Shown piece after piece: positions 1 through 8,493 of a DNA stretch of 64,000 nucleotides. The notes beneath the pieces were generated by a model, which was not told where the DNA came from, did no database searches, and saw only the letters and a program-made list of their open reading frames with translations. Each line of letters opens with the position of its first letter. Positions within the stretch are counted from its first letter, which is position 1. The stretch is from Rhodospirillaceae bacterium. GTDB taxonomy: Bacteria; Pseudomonadota; Alphaproteobacteria; Rhodospirillales; JABHCV01. Made by a program: the position numbers and the translations under genes. Where the stretch lies: positions 62,001 through 126,000 of the forward strand of contig JABJHA010000014.1 of assembly GCA_018662005.1 (NCBI GenBank), read 5' to 3'.

Positions 1-450
1 CACCCAGGCAATGGCGATGAGCACCAGACAACCGCTGAAAATGGGAAACAGCAGAAACATCGGTCCGGGGTCCGTCAGCATGACAACAACCGGGGTCGCC
101 CCGGCCGGTGGATGGGTGACCCGAAAGGCGACCATCAGACCGATCACCAGACCAACGGCAATGCCCACCGCCCACCAGTCCGGCGGCAGCCAAACGCGCA
201 AGACCAGAGTGACCGCCGCCGCCAGCATATGACCACCGATCACATTGGCCGGTTGCGCCAAAGGACTTTTGGGAACCGCAAACAGCAAAACGCACGACGC
301 GCCGAAGGGGGCGATCAGGAACGGATGGCCGCTGACAACGCCAAGCCAGCCGACAAACCCCATACCAAGCATGGCGCCAAGGCCGGACTTTATCCAGCAA
401 GCGCAATGCAGTTCAGGTTGATGGCGATGAAAAAACGACAGCATATTCAT
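1..450 (-). CDS. HPP family integral membrane protein (partial, C-terminus outside window)
   Basis: Reading leftward from the ATG at 450, 150 codons stay open to the window edge. The translation is strongly hydrophobic and carries two signatures of the HPP family (PF04982): an IAPFGAS motif near residue 46 followed by a PLAQPxNVIGGH motif, and a THPPAG motif near residue 110, from which the family takes its name. At least four membrane segments are visible. Family members sit in the inner membrane; some have been linked to nitrite transport, but no substrate can be assigned here. The gene is divergent from gluQ with only 32 bases between start codons, so the two promoters must overlap. The C-terminal part is missing only because the window ends. 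Confidence 0.85.
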   Translation of the reverse strand, partial: MNMLSFFHRHQPELHCACWIKSGLGAMLGMGFVGWLGVVSGHPFLIAPFGASCVLLFAVPKSPLAQPANVIGGHMLAAAVTLVLRVWLPPDWWAVGIAVGLVIGLMVAFRVTHPPAGATPVVVMLTDPGPMFLLFPIFSGCLVLIAIAWV

Positions 451-482
451 AGTAGGGCCGTTATAACTGCTGATTCGAAAAC

Positions 483-1364
483 ATGTATAGTTCTAAAATG
501 AATATGCCCTCACCCGACCGCGCCATTGTCACCCGGTTCGCCCCGTCGCCAACGGGGTTGTTGCATCTGGGTCATGCCTATTCGGCCTTACTTGCCGAAA
601 ACCTGGCCAAACAGGCAGCAGGCCAGTTGCTGCTAAGAATCGAAGACATCGATCCCCTGCGCTGCCACGCCGAATTCGAGACCGCCATTTTTGAAGATCT
701 CGACTGGCTGGGACTTGAGTGGGAGCTTCCGGTGCGGCGGCAATCCGATCATATGGATACTTACGAGGAAGCGCTTGCGCGGCTCGAAGACATGGAGTTG
801 CTGTATCCCTGTTTCTGCTCGCGCAAGGATATCCGCGACGAGATCGCAGCGGCGGGTGGTGCCCCCCATCAAGGGCCGGAGGGGCCACACTATCCGGGTA
901 TTTGTCGCGGCCTTACGCGGGCAGAAGCCACCCAGCGCAGAGAAGCCGGGGAGCCCTTCGCCCTCAGGCTTGATACCCATAGGGCTTTATCGGGGATAAA
1001 GGGCCCGCTCATCTGGCGAGACACAGACAACCTGGAATTCACGGCCCGTCCAGAGCAATTCGGTGATGTGGTTTTGGCTCGCAAAGACATCCCGACCAGC
1101 TATCATCTGGCCGTCACCATTGACGATGATCTGCAGGGTGTCACTCTGGTCAGTCGCGGCGAGGATTTGTTGCCCTCAACAGATGTTCACCGCCTGCTGC
1201 AGGAATTGCTGAACCTGAACGTCCCCACCTACCACCATCATCCCCTGTTGAATGACAAGGACGGTCGCAGGCTGGCAAAGCGCCACAAGTCAGAGACCAT
1301 CAGGGCCCTGCGTGAAGCGGGTAACAGTCCAGAGGTGGTCAGGGCCATGGCCGGAATCGACTAA
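483..1364 (+). CDS. gluQ: Glutamyl-Q tRNA(Asp) synthetase
   Basis: This is a shortened glutamyl-tRNA synthetase paralogue of 293 residues, the usual size of GluQ-RS, which activates glutamate and attaches it to queuosine-34 of tRNA(Asp) rather than to a 3' end. The N-terminal RFAPSPTG block and the HLGH class I signature are followed by a zinc-site-like CxC pair (FCS near residue 111) with later Tyr and Cys, and by an RLAKRH variant of the KMSKS loop near the C-terminus. The anticodon-binding domain of full GltX is absent, as expected. The start could be ATG 483, 498 or 504; none has a clear ribosome binding site. It is followed by an AT-rich stretch and an independent hairpin-RNA promoter. 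Confidence 0.9.
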   Translation: MYSSKMNMPSPDRAIVTRFAPSPTGLLHLGHAYSALLAENLAKQAAGQLLLRIEDIDPLRCHAEFETAIFEDLDWLGLEWELPVRRQSDHMDTYEEALARLEDMELLYPCFCSRKDIRDEIAAAGGAPHQGPEGPHYPGICRGLTRAEATQRREAGEPFALRLDTHRALSGIKGPLIWRDTDNLEFTARPEQFGDVVLARKDIPTSYHLAVTIDDDLQGVTLVSRGEDLLPSTDVHRLLQELLNLNVPTYHHHPLLNDKDGRRLAKRHKSETIRALREAGNSPEVVRAMAGID

Positions 1365-1413
1365 AATATGATCGCTAAATAAGGAAAATTAACTTATTTT
1401 ATATATATTTTCC

Positions 1414-1493
1414 TTGTTTTTCCGATATTTTTATCCTATACTCCCCCTTAACGAGTGGCACAAATGCGTTTGCATTTCGGGGCCACTTTTTTT
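1414..1493 (+). ncRNA. Hairpin-RNA element, copy A (promoter + ~44 nt + terminator)
   Basis: A sigma70-like promoter (TTGTTT at 1414-1419, 17-base spacer, TATACT at 1437-1442) is followed within about 50 bases by an intrinsic terminator: AGTGGC 1454-1459 pairs with GCCACT 1482-1487, AAATGC 1462-1467 pairs with GCATTT 1472-1477, and seven T follow. Any transcript would be about 44 nt and too short to code. The block TTAACGAGTGGCACAA after the promoter matches the same position in three further copies near 9.0, 12.0 and 20.7 kb (TTAACGAGTTGCACAA or TTAACGAGTTGTACAA). This copy is the most divergent and lies just upstream of the MuF gene on the same strand. The layout is visible; that it is a functional RNA is inferred. 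Confidence 0.55.
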
Positions 1494-1543
1494 GTCCGGC
1501 CTGTCGGTGATTTAAAAAACCAGCGCCGCACAGACCGAAGAAC

Positions 1544-1580
1544 AAACCGCCGCCCAGGCTAAAGCCTGAGCGGTTTTTTT
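1544..1580 (+). terminator. Intrinsic terminator-like hairpin upstream of the MuF gene
   Basis: AAACCGC at 1544-1550 pairs with GCGGTTT at 1570-1576, with an inner CAGGCT/AGCCTG stem (1555-1560/1563-1568), followed by a T-run to 1580. The stem resembles those ending hairpin elements B, C and D, so it may be the decayed terminator of another element copy. It would also block readthrough from upstream into the gene at 1659. Confidence 0.7.
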
Positions 1581-1658
1581 GTGCCCGCCAATCTTTTTAA
1601 CGGCGACGGAAGCCAACACGCCGACAGACACCTCAGCCTTTCATCAGGAGATAAAACC

Positions 1659-2645
1659 ATGACAAGAATTTTCAAATTGAGCCACCCCATTGCCGAAAAC
1701 GTAAACGCCAGGCCGAAAGACGTTCTGTCGGCGAAGCGCTTTTTGTATGACAGGGGATTCTACGAACCACCAAAATGGGGACTGACTGAATTCCCCGACC
1801 ACGCCCTGATCGACGCCATCCGAGATTTCCAGCGCGCCAGCGCATTACGCGTCGATGGCGTCATGAAACCGGGTGGCTCAACAGAAGAAACGATCCGGAA
1901 AATCCAGTCCCGGGCGCGCCAGTTGCAGGGCATGGGCCGTCATGGCGATACCCTGCTCGCCCACATTAACCCCGCCGAGGCGATGATACTGAAAGCCAAA
2001 GGCGGCGCCGGGACGACGAACCCTGCGACCGGATTGCTTGAGTTTTATGACGCTGACGAAAGGCAAGGGAAATACATCTGGCGAACAGTCGGCGACAGCA
2101 AGGTGCGCTCTTCCCATGCCGAGCTTGATGGAAAAGTTTTTTCTTGGGACGACCCGCCTGAAGAAGGCCACCCCGGTGAAGAATACAATTGCCGATGCTG
2201 GGCGGAAGATGTGGAAGAGAAAAAAGAGGACAAGGAAGACTGTGAGAAAATTAAGTGGGAAGTTAGAGCTGCAAATCAAAGGATTAATGATCTCCAAAAG
2301 CCTATTGATAACGCTGAGAATAACGTATCTAAAACCGAAGATATGCTTGAAGACTTGAAATCTGAAAGGAATGCCACAAGGCTTGAATTAACGGCAGCAC
2401 AGGCTTCAATCAGGCTGGGGACTAAGACTCTAATAGGAATTGTTATCAGTACTGCATACCTGACCGATGAAATTCAAAGGCTTCAAGAAAAATTGGAAGA
2501 AATTGAACACAATATCGGCATTGAAAAGCATACGCTCGCTGATCAAAAAATGAAGCTTGAACAACTTGAGCGCAAATGCGAAAGCCATCGACAAACTGCT
2601 GAGGAATTGTCCCGTCGATACGAAGAATGTGTCAAAAAACAATAA
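1659..2645 (+). CDS. Putative effector: peptidoglycan-binding-like domain + phage MuF domain + coiled coil
   Basis: The start is ATG 1659, with AGGAG at 1646-1650, giving 328 residues. Residues about 20-85 resemble a peptidoglycan-binding domain (helices, then VDGVMKPGG and TEETIRKI). Residues about 105-190 contain a KAKGGAGTxNPxTGLLEFYD block followed by the conserved end of the phage Mu F / SPP1 gp7 domain (PF04233): YIWRTVGDSKVRSSH, then HPGEEYNCRC. In phages this domain occurs in minor head proteins; in bacteria MuF domains are also found in polymorphic toxins. The remaining 140 residues are Lys/Glu-rich coiled coil broken by one hydrophobic stretch (LIGIVISTAYL) and are AT-richer than the neighbours. 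No catalytic site is recognised. Stop codons of this gene and the convergent secreted protein are 15 bases apart. Effector function is inferred from domains and context. Confidence 0.7.
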   Translation: MTRIFKLSHPIAENVNARPKDVLSAKRFLYDRGFYEPPKWGLTEFPDHALIDAIRDFQRASALRVDGVMKPGGSTEETIRKIQSRARQLQGMGRHGDTLLAHINPAEAMILKAKGGAGTTNPATGLLEFYDADERQGKYIWRTVGDSKVRSSHAELDGKVFSWDDPPEEGHPGEEYNCRCWAEDVEEKKEDKEDCEKIKWEVRAANQRINDLQKPIDNAENNVSKTEDMLEDLKSERNATRLELTAAQASIRLGTKTLIGIVISTAYLTDEIQRLQEKLEEIEHNIGIEKHTLADQKMKLEQLERKCESHRQTAEELSRRYEECVKKQ

Positions 2646-2660
2646 ATGAACTGAAGTGCC

Positions 2661-3548
2661 TTAATAAGGCCGAAAGTTCCCTTCGGTCCATATCTCGATG
2701 TTCAGGAAGTCAGCCACCGATAAATGGGGAAACAGCCTGTCCGTTCCGGTTTGGGCAACGTCACCTCCACCGTTTTGCAGGGCGCGTTTGTACCAGAAAT
2801 AGGCCATTGCGTTGCTCTGCCGGAAATTGTGCCCAATTTCGAGGCGGCGGGCCAACTTCAACTGGGCGGCGAGATCGCCCTTGTGGGCTTTGTTTACGAG
2901 GTTCGTCTGAAATCCCAGGCCTTCGGGATAACGTTTTTTCCATTCCTGGTGTTCCTTCTCCCAGTGTATTTCCTTGATTTTGCTGTTTATGAAACTGTTA
3001 AGGATGTCATAATTCACATTGTCAGGATGTCGTTCGAGCAGCGTTTCATACTCGCGCCCCATGACGCGTATTTCCTCTACGGTGGCCGCATGGAGTTTCT
3101 TTGCCCAGGAAAGTCCATCTCGTAGCGCCTTGGCTTCCGGCACGGGTTCACCATTGTCTTGAACGCAGTTGATGATGCCCCGGACATAGGGGGGGAAGTC
3201 ATTTTCCTCAACTAATACAAAAGCCGGAATGCGCATTTGATGATGCAGGTGTTCAAGGTCTTGTTTTGTCAGCAGCGAGGCCATTGCCTTTCGGTAAGGA
3301 CATAGCTTTTTATGATAATCCAGTGTGGCCCGGTCTTTGATTGAAATTTCTTCCCCGGCGTCCAGACCCGTCGTCATTTCATAAATTTCGTTGATGAGTT
3401 GTCCTGATCGTCCAAGATCGTTTTGGGCTATGGCTCTTTTGGCTTTTTTTACGAGAACTGCAACGGGCGTCAGGCCGGGATCATCGGCGAGGACATCGCT
3501 CGAAGATAGGATAACAACCGTCAGCAAAAGAAAGAATAAGCGCAACAT
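2661..3548 (-). CDS. Secreted Sel1-like protein, candidate partner/immunity of the MuF protein
   Basis: From ATG 3548 the protein begins with a typical signal peptide (MLRLFFLLLTVVILSSSDVLA, cleavage after ADVLA-like site near residue 21), placing it in the periplasm; a GTG at 3587 would add 13 residues before the signal and is less likely. About 295 residues follow a mostly helical pattern. One Sel1-like repeat is visible near the end (AAQLKLARRLEIG, then AMAYFWYKRALQNGG). Sel1 repeats are protein-binding scaffolds and are known among type VI immunity proteins. The gene is convergent with the MuF effector gene and separated from it by 15 bases, which is the arrangement expected of a cognate pair, but no experiment or homologue is known to me. 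Confidence 0.6.
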   Translation of the reverse strand: MLRLFFLLLTVVILSSSDVLADDPGLTPVAVLVKKAKRAIAQNDLGRSGQLINEIYEMTTGLDAGEEISIKDRATLDYHKKLCPYRKAMASLLTKQDLEHLHHQMRIPAFVLVEENDFPPYVRGIINCVQDNGEPVPEAKALRDGLSWAKKLHAATVEEIRVMGREYETLLERHPDNVNYDILNSFINSKIKEIHWEKEHQEWKKRYPEGLGFQTNLVNKAHKGDLAAQLKLARRLEIGHNFRQSNAMAYFWYKRALQNGGGDVAQTGTDRLFPHLSVADFLNIEIWTEGNFRPY

Positions 3549-3649
3549 CGCTATATTATCGCGAAAGTTGGCTTGATGGACAAACACCTTTTAAGGGCAT
3601 GGCCACCCGCCGGGTTGCCGACCCGCGCGGGGCCGGGGCGATGGCCGGT

Positions 3650-4108
3650 TTATAGAACGCCGGTCATCACGTATTTTAAGATCCGCACCACCTGTTCGGG
3701 CGTCTCCGCTACGGCCAACGCTGCCCCGTCGACTTCTTTCAAAGGGTGGTTGATGGCCGGATCGTGCAGGGTGACAAGTGGCGTTCCCATGGCGACCGCG
3801 TAACCGGCGTCGAAGGCGGCGTTCCACTGCTTGTATTTATCACCAAAGCGCACGACGACCACATCGGCGCGCTCGATCATGGTGCGGGTGCGGATGGCGT
3901 TGATGCCTGATCCCTTTTTATCTTTCCAGAAGTCGTCCGTCTCGGCCCCCAGAATCTCGACACCGCAATCATCGCTGCTGGCGTGATCGGTGATCGGCGA
4001 AAGCAGTTCAATGTCCAGCCCGGCCGCCTCGATGCCCGCTTTAATTTGCTCGCGCCAGTCGGTGTGAATTTCACCAGACAGGTAAACGCTTAATCCTTCT
4101 TCGTTCAT
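3650..4108 (-). CDS. YtoQ family protein
   Basis: The 152-residue protein matches the YtoQ family (TIGR03646) along its length: the opening VYLSGEIHTDWR, an FWKDKKGSGINAIRTRT block in the middle and the DVVVVRFGDKYKQWNAAFDAG block. It resembles nucleoside 2-deoxyribosyltransferase-like folds, but the family has no established reaction. It is soluble and has no signal peptide. It follows the Nudix gene (4129-4977) with 20 bases between them on the same strand, so the two probably form one transcript. The ribosome binding site is weak (AGGA about 12 bases upstream of ATG 4108). Confidence 0.85.
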   Translation of the reverse strand: MNEEGLSVYLSGEIHTDWREQIKAGIEAAGLDIELLSPITDHASSDDCGVEILGAETDDFWKDKKGSGINAIRTRTMIERADVVVVRFGDKYKQWNAAFDAGYAVAMGTPLVTLHDPAINHPLKEVDGAALAVAETPEQVVRILKYVMTGVL

Positions 4109-4128
4109 GTTATTTAAGTTCCTATACT

Positions 4129-4977
4129 TTAAAGACCGTGAAGGCCGTTTATCAGATCGATGTAATCGGGATGGTCAGCTTCGATATATCCATGGCGGAT
4201 GAGAAAATCAATGACCACCAGCGAACAATTGAATTTGAAGTCCTCGCCCTCGCCAACCCGGGCGGCGACAGCGTCCAGTTCCATCAGTTGAAAATCCTCG
4301 ACCTCGCCATCCGTGTTGTCGGGCCTGAAGTCAGCGGGCAGGGCCAGGTCATAGTTAAACAGAACATCCCGGCGCAATCCTTCGGGGCGTTCGGTAACAT
4401 AACTGATAGCCCCCACCGGCACACTGGCGGCGGCAATAATGGCCGGGATCGCGGCTTCTTCGGCGCATTCCTTTAGCAGATTATCTTTAAGCGAGATGCC
4501 GCCGGGCTGGCCACCGGCGACGATCTGATCAAGTTTCCCGGGCCCGGTAGGCTTCGACAAACTGCGCCGGGCGATCCACATGGACAGGCCATCATCAGTC
4601 AAGACGACACCGTTTAAGTGGACCCCGTACCCGATAATACCAAAGGGGGCTACGGCGGCGCGTTCAATGTCAAACAGTGTCGGGGCTGAAAATGAGGTGG
4701 CGACTTTATACTTCTCGCCGCGCCAGCCGGGAAGATCACCGCGCTGCATCAGTGCTTCAAGAACCTCGCCGACAGCCGCGGTACGATTGTCAGGGCCTGA
4801 AAGATGCTCATTGAGGGCCACGGATTCGTCGCCACAAACAAAGGTATCGGGGTAATCCTTCAAGGCAGCGGCGAAATCAGGCTTCACATAACCAACCACT
4901 TCGCCACCCACGATAAATGGCAGATAAGCGGATAAATCCGGTGCTTTGCATTGGTTTATGCGATCAAGAAAACTCAT
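4129..4977 (-). CDS. DUF4743 / Nudix hydrolase family protein
   Basis: The protein has an N-terminal DUF4743-type region (about residues 1-115) followed by a Nudix fold with the box GGISLKDNLLKECAEEAAI, in which the REXXEE glutamates are represented by KECAEE. This two-part layout is found in Tnr3-like proteins and bacterial relatives that act on thiamine diphosphate derivatives or other nucleoside-diphosphate-like compounds; the substrate here is not predictable. ATG 4977 was chosen because AGGA lies at the right distance, whereas the upstream start would add a non-conserved leader that overlaps the divergent gene at 5043. Length is 282 residues. Confidence 0.85.
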   Translation of the reverse strand: MSFLDRINQCKAPDLSAYLPFIVGGEVVGYVKPDFAAALKDYPDTFVCGDESVALNEHLSGPDNRTAAVGEVLEALMQRGDLPGWRGEKYKVATSFSAPTLFDIERAAVAPFGIIGYGVHLNGVVLTDDGLSMWIARRSLSKPTGPGKLDQIVAGGQPGGISLKDNLLKECAEEAAIPAIIAAASVPVGAISYVTERPEGLRRDVLFNYDLALPADFRPDNTDGEVEDFQLMELDAVAARVGEGEDFKFNCSLVVIDFLIRHGYIEADHPDYIDLINGLHGL

Positions 4978-5042
4978 AACCCGATCCTGACCCGATCCAG
5001 AGAACCTTGTCAATTAAGCGTCCTTGTGCGAGCTTTGTGTTT

Positions 5043-5507
5043 ATGAAAATTTCAGCCCGCAAAGTTGCCCCTGATGTCTACGCGCTCAACTTCGACGACA
5101 CTGAAGTTGTGCTCGAAGGCAAGGAAATCAAGATGTTACTTCTTGAGGTCATGCAAACCCTTGCGCCGGGAGGGGCAACAAAAAAGGAAGACACCCGTTC
5201 CAAGGATTTCATGCGCCGTATCAAGAATGCCAACGATGTCGGTATTCAGAAACTACTACTGGTCGCCGATCATGAAGATTTACTGGTGTTGCTCAAGAAC
5301 GGTGAACTGGACGAGATGTTGCAGGATAAATTTTTCAACAACATGAGCGACAAAAACCGCAAGATGTTTGAAGAAGACCTGATCTACCAGTTTAAAGACG
5401 GCATCCCCGCCCAGCGCGCCAAGCAAGCCATCAGCCGGCTGATCGAAACCACCAAAGACCTGGAGGTTGAAGGCTCGCTGACCTACGAAAACGTGATGAG
5501 CCGCTAA
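5043..5507 (+). CDS. Stand-alone FliG C-terminal domain-like protein
   Basis: A 154-residue soluble protein. Residues about 60-150 follow the middle/C-terminal pattern of the flagellar switch protein FliG: a helix ending IQKLLLVADHEDLLVLLKNG, then MLQDKFFNNMSDKNRKMFEEDL and a helix ending in AKQAISRLIETTKDLEVEG, equivalent to the FliG phrases for the dL..ALKg, F.NmS and A...Iv..ir.L segments. The N-terminal domain that anchors FliG to the MS ring is missing and the first 50 residues are unrelated. No flagellar genes are nearby. It may be a motor modulator or an unrelated use of the fold. No ribosome binding site is visible at ATG 5043. Confidence 0.6.
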   Translation: MKISARKVAPDVYALNFDDTEVVLEGKEIKMLLLEVMQTLAPGGATKKEDTRSKDFMRRIKNANDVGIQKLLLVADHEDLLVLLKNGELDEMLQDKFFNNMSDKNRKMFEEDLIYQFKDGIPAQRAKQAISRLIETTKDLEVEGSLTYENVMSR

Positions 5508-5517
5508 ACACTGACAA

Positions 5518-5546
5518 AAAAAGGGCGGGAATGACCCCGCCCCTGA
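5518..5546 (-). terminator. Intrinsic terminator of gcrA
   Basis: On the minus strand GGGCGGGG pairs with CCCGCCC around the short loop TCATT and is followed by seven T. It lies 33 bases beyond the gcrA stop codon and also just past the convergent stop at 5507, so it probably serves gcrA and may act in both directions. Confidence 0.85.
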
Positions 5547-5578
5547 ACACTTTGCTGGTTGTCAAAAGAAAGCGGCGA

Positions 5579-5992
5579 TCAGGCCACCTTGCGATCGCGG
5601 GTGCTTTTGACGTAGGCGCGGGCGCAATGACCGGCGCAATAAGGTTTACCCTCGACGCTGGGCTGGCCGCAGAAGCGCAAATCTTCAGAACCCGGCTCCC
5701 CTTCAGGCCAGTTGCACATACCTGATGTCAGGTCTTCCATCTTGACCATATCGGCGCGCGGCGGAACCACCATGGACGGGGCCCGTACCGCTTGCGGCAA
5801 TTTCGCCACCCTGGGCGCCCTTGGCGTCGCATTAATCGGTGACTGACGTTTGGGCAGACCCAGACGGTGCACCTTGCCGACAACGGAATTCTTGGTGACG
5901 CCCAGACGGCGGCCTATTTCAAGTGTCGGAATGCCTTCGGCCCACAACGCCATAAGTGTTTTGACGCGATCAGGTGTCCAGTCGATAGCCAT
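5579..5992 (-). CDS. gcrA: GcrA cell cycle regulator
   Basis: The first 50 residues (WTPDRVKTLMALWAEG, then the helix-turn-helix IGRRLGVTKNSVVGKVHRLGL) are diagnostic of GcrA, an alphaproteobacterial sigma70-binding coactivator that stimulates promoters carrying CcrM-methylated GANTC sites. The C-terminal half has a conserved cysteine-containing block (MCNWPEGEPGSEDLRFCGQP, then YCAGHC), typical of the sigma-interacting end. At 137 residues it is somewhat shorter than the Caulobacter protein because the proline-rich linker is short. Its upstream region contains a GATTC (GANTC) site at 6048-6052 and a cluster of DnaA boxes, consistent with the Caulobacter circuit in which DnaA activates gcrA. 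Confidence 0.95.
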   Translation of the reverse strand: MAIDWTPDRVKTLMALWAEGIPTLEIGRRLGVTKNSVVGKVHRLGLPKRQSPINATPRAPRVAKLPQAVRAPSMVVPPRADMVKMEDLTSGMCNWPEGEPGSEDLRFCGQPSVEGKPYCAGHCARAYVKSTRDRKVA

Positions 5993-6047
5993 GTTATTAT
6001 TCAGGGACGCGTACGGGATAAAGGTGATGACTTCCCCCCCATAATCC

Positions 6048-6287
6048 GATTCTGCGCGGGTCCTGCCTCCTTGTTGTTGGTTGGCGTTAAGCAGTCAAAT
6101 GCTAAAAATTTTTACTACATTTACCACTGCTTGCCTACCCCCATACTATATGTAGTTGAAATCGCTACATATTGTGGGGATTATCCACAACCTCCACCGT
6201 ATAAGGTGGTTTTATCCCCCGTTTCCACAGACTTTTCCACCTGAGGGCCGCGCTTCTTCGCACCTGCACAACAATTCCTTTTCCACA
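6048..6287. promoter_or_regulatory. DnaA-box cluster and GANTC site between gcrA and methylmalonyl-CoA mutase
   Basis: This 350-base intergenic region (5993-6342) has a perfect DnaA box TTATCCACA at 6181-6189 and four near matches on the same strand: TTATCCCCC 6212-6220, GTTTCCACA 6221-6229, TTTTCCACC 6233-6241 and TTTTCCACA 6279-6287. An AT-rich stretch (about 6095-6175) with an inverted repeat TGTAG/CTACA flanks them. One CcrM site GATTC lies at 6048-6052, 56 bases before gcrA. A TATACT at 6303-6308 is the likely -10 for the mutase gene. The cluster may control gcrA, act as a DnaA titration site, or be part of an origin; no parAB, gidA, hemE or dnaA gene is in the window. Confidence 0.6.
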
Positions 6288-6342
6288 ATGGGGTCCCGTG
6301 TTTATACTTTCCGCTCAATGATCTTTTTTAAGGAGCACTGCG

Positions 6343-8493
6343 GTGACATCGTCCAAGAACAAGGGACTGAACGATTGGCAGCAGGCTGCGACCAAGGAAC
6401 TAAAGGGCGGCACGCCCGACGACCTGGTCTGGAAAACGCCTGAAGGCATCGAGGTCAAACCGCTTTATACGGCAGCCGATCTGGAAGGACTGGAAGCCAT
6501 CGACACCCTGCCCGGCCTGCCCCCTTACATGCGCGGACCGCGCGCCACCATGTACGCCGGCAGGCCCTGGACGATCCGTCAATACGCCGGATTTTCAACG
6601 GCCGAAGAATCCAACAAGTTCTACCGCGACAATTTGAAGGGCGGGCAGAAGGGCCTGTCCATCGCCTTCGATCTGGCGACCCACCGGGGTTATGATTCCG
6701 ACCACCCGCGGGTCGTCGGCGATGTTGGCAAGGCAGGCGTCGCCATCGACAGTGTCGAGGATATGAAGATCCTGTTTGACGGCATCCCCTTGGATGAAAT
6801 GACCGTTTCCATGACCATGAACGGCGCCGTCCTGCCGGTATTGGCCGGATACATCGTCGCCGCCGAAGAACAGGGCGTACCGCGCGAGAAATTGGCCGGG
6901 ACCATTCAGAACGATATTCTCAAAGAGTTCATGGTCCGCAACACCTACATTTATCCGCCTGAACCCTCCATGCGCATCGTATCGGACATCATCGGCTACA
7001 CCGCCCGGCACATGCCCAAGTTCAACTCCATCTCCATATCCGGCTACCATATGCAGGAAGCCGGGGCGACCGCCGTGCAGGAACTGGCCTACACCTTGGC
7101 CGACGGTGTCCAGTACGTGAAAACGGCGGTGGAAAGCGGCCTTGATGTTGACAGCTTCGCGCCACGCCTGAGTTTCTTCTTCGCCATTGGCATGAACTTT
7201 TTTATGGAAATCGCCAAACTGCGCGCCGCCCGCCTGCTGTGGTCCGAACTGATGAGCCCGTTCAATCCAACCGATCCGCGCTCATCAATGCTGCGTACCC
7301 ACTGCCAGACATCGGGTGTGTCATTGACCGAAAAAGACCCCTACAACAATGTCGTCCGCACCACTATCGAAGCGATGGCTGCGGTGCTTGGTGGCACCCA
7401 GAGTTTGCACACCAATTCCCTTGATGAAGCGATCGCCCTGCCGACGCCGTTTTCGGCCCGCATTGCGCGCAACACCCAGCTGGTGCTGGCCGAAGAAGCC
7501 AGCATCACCCGTGTCATCGACCCGCTGGGTGGCAGTTACTATGTTGAAAGCCTGACCGCTTCACTGGTCAATGAGGCCCGCAAGCTGATCGATGAAGTCG
7601 ACGCCATGGGCGGCATGACCCGCGCTGTCGAGGCCGGTTTGCCGAAACTGCGCATCGAGGAATCAGCGGCCCGCAAGCAAGCCCGTGTTGACCGGGGCGA
7701 GGAAGTGGTGGTCGGCGTCAACAAATACGCCAAGGATGACGAAGACAGCATTGACACCCTGGAAATTGATAACGATGCCGTCCGCGAAGCGCAGGTGGCG
7801 CGCCTGAAGAACATCCGCGACAACCGCGATGACGCGGCCTGTCAGGCGGCCCTCGACGCCCTGACGCAAGCGGCTGAAAGCGGCGAAGGCAATCTTCTCG
7901 ATCTGGCCGTCGTCGCGACCCGGGCGCGTGCAACCGTTGGTGAAATTTCCGACGCCCTTGAAAAGATTTATAGTCGCCATCAGGCCAACACCCAATCCAT
8001 ATCGGGTGTTTACGGGGCGGCCTTTGAAGACGACCCGTCGTTCGCCGAAATCCTTACAAAAGTTGAAGCGTTTATGGAAGGCCGCGGCAGGCGTCCGCGT
8101 CTGCTGGTCACCAAGATGGGCCAGGACGGTCACGACCGGGGCGCCAAGGTTATCGCCACTGCTTTTGCCGATATTGGTTTTGATGTTGATATCGGGGCGA
8201 TGTTCCAGACCCCGGCGGAAACCGCCCGTGAAGCCATTGAAAATGACGTGCACGTCATTGGCGTCTCAACCCAGGCCGGCGGCCACAAGACCCTTGTCCC
8301 CGAATTGATCGCGGAGCTACGCAAGCAGGATGCGGAGGACATCATCATCATCTGCGGCGGTGTCATTCCGGCCCGTGACTATGATTTTCTCCACGATGCC
8401 GGGGTGTCGGGAATTTATGGCCCCGGAACCCATATTCCAACGGCAGCCGCTGAAATTCTTGGCATCATCGAAAAGACCCGTAAGGCCGCTTGA
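6343..8493 (+). CDS. Methylmalonyl-CoA mutase, single-chain type
   Basis: This B12-dependent enzyme interconverts (R)-methylmalonyl-CoA and succinyl-CoA, the last step of propionyl-CoA breakdown. The 716-residue chain is full length for the homodimeric Sbm/MCM type. The substrate barrel occupies about residues 35-555 ([20 protein letters not shown], the [15 protein letters not shown] block, [16 protein letters not shown]). The C-terminal B12 domain has DGHDRG with His597 as the lower cobalt ligand, then the STQAGGH and CGGVIP motifs. The GTG start at 6343 has AAGGAG seven bases upstream. Neither the propionyl-CoA carboxylase nor the MeaB chaperone is in the window. Its 3' end is overlapped on the opposite strand by the broken phage portal reading frame. 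Confidence 0.95.
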   Translation: MTSSKNKGLNDWQQAATKELKGGTPDDLVWKTPEGIEVKPLYTAADLEGLEAIDTLPGLPPYMRGPRATMYAGRPWTIRQYAGFSTAEESNKFYRDNLKGGQKGLSIAFDLATHRGYDSDHPRVVGDVGKAGVAIDSVEDMKILFDGIPLDEMTVSMTMNGAVLPVLAGYIVAAEEQGVPREKLAGTIQNDILKEFMVRNTYIYPPEPSMRIVSDIIGYTARHMPKFNSISISGYHMQEAGATAVQELAYTLADGVQYVKTAVESGLDVDSFAPRLSFFFAIGMNFFMEIAKLRAARLLWSELMSPFNPTDPRSSMLRTHCQTSGVSLTEKDPYNNVVRTTIEAMAAVLGGTQSLHTNSLDEAIALPTPFSARIARNTQLVLAEEASITRVIDPLGGSYYVESLTASLVNEARKLIDEVDAMGGMTRAVEAGLPKLRIEESAARKQARVDRGEEVVVGVNKYAKDDEDSIDTLEIDNDAVREAQVARLKNIRDNRDDAACQAALDALTQAAESGEGNLLDLAVVATRARATVGEISDALEKIYSRHQANTQSISGVYGAAFEDDPSFAEILTKVEAFMEGRGRRPRLLVTKMGQDGHDRGAKVIATAFADIGFDVDIGAMFQTPAETAREAIENDVHVIGVSTQAGGHKTLVPELIAELRKQDAEDIIIICGGVIPARDYDFLHDAGVSGIYGPGTHIPTAAAEILGIIEKTRKAA

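Noticed and set aside
529-1090. Several antisense and out-of-frame reading frames over gluQ
   Set aside because: They mirror the codon pattern of gluQ, lack ribosome binding sites and show no family motif.
5993-6045. Upstream ATG at about 6045 (minus strand) as the gcrA start
   Set aside because: It is out of frame after seven G residues and stops after 12 codons.
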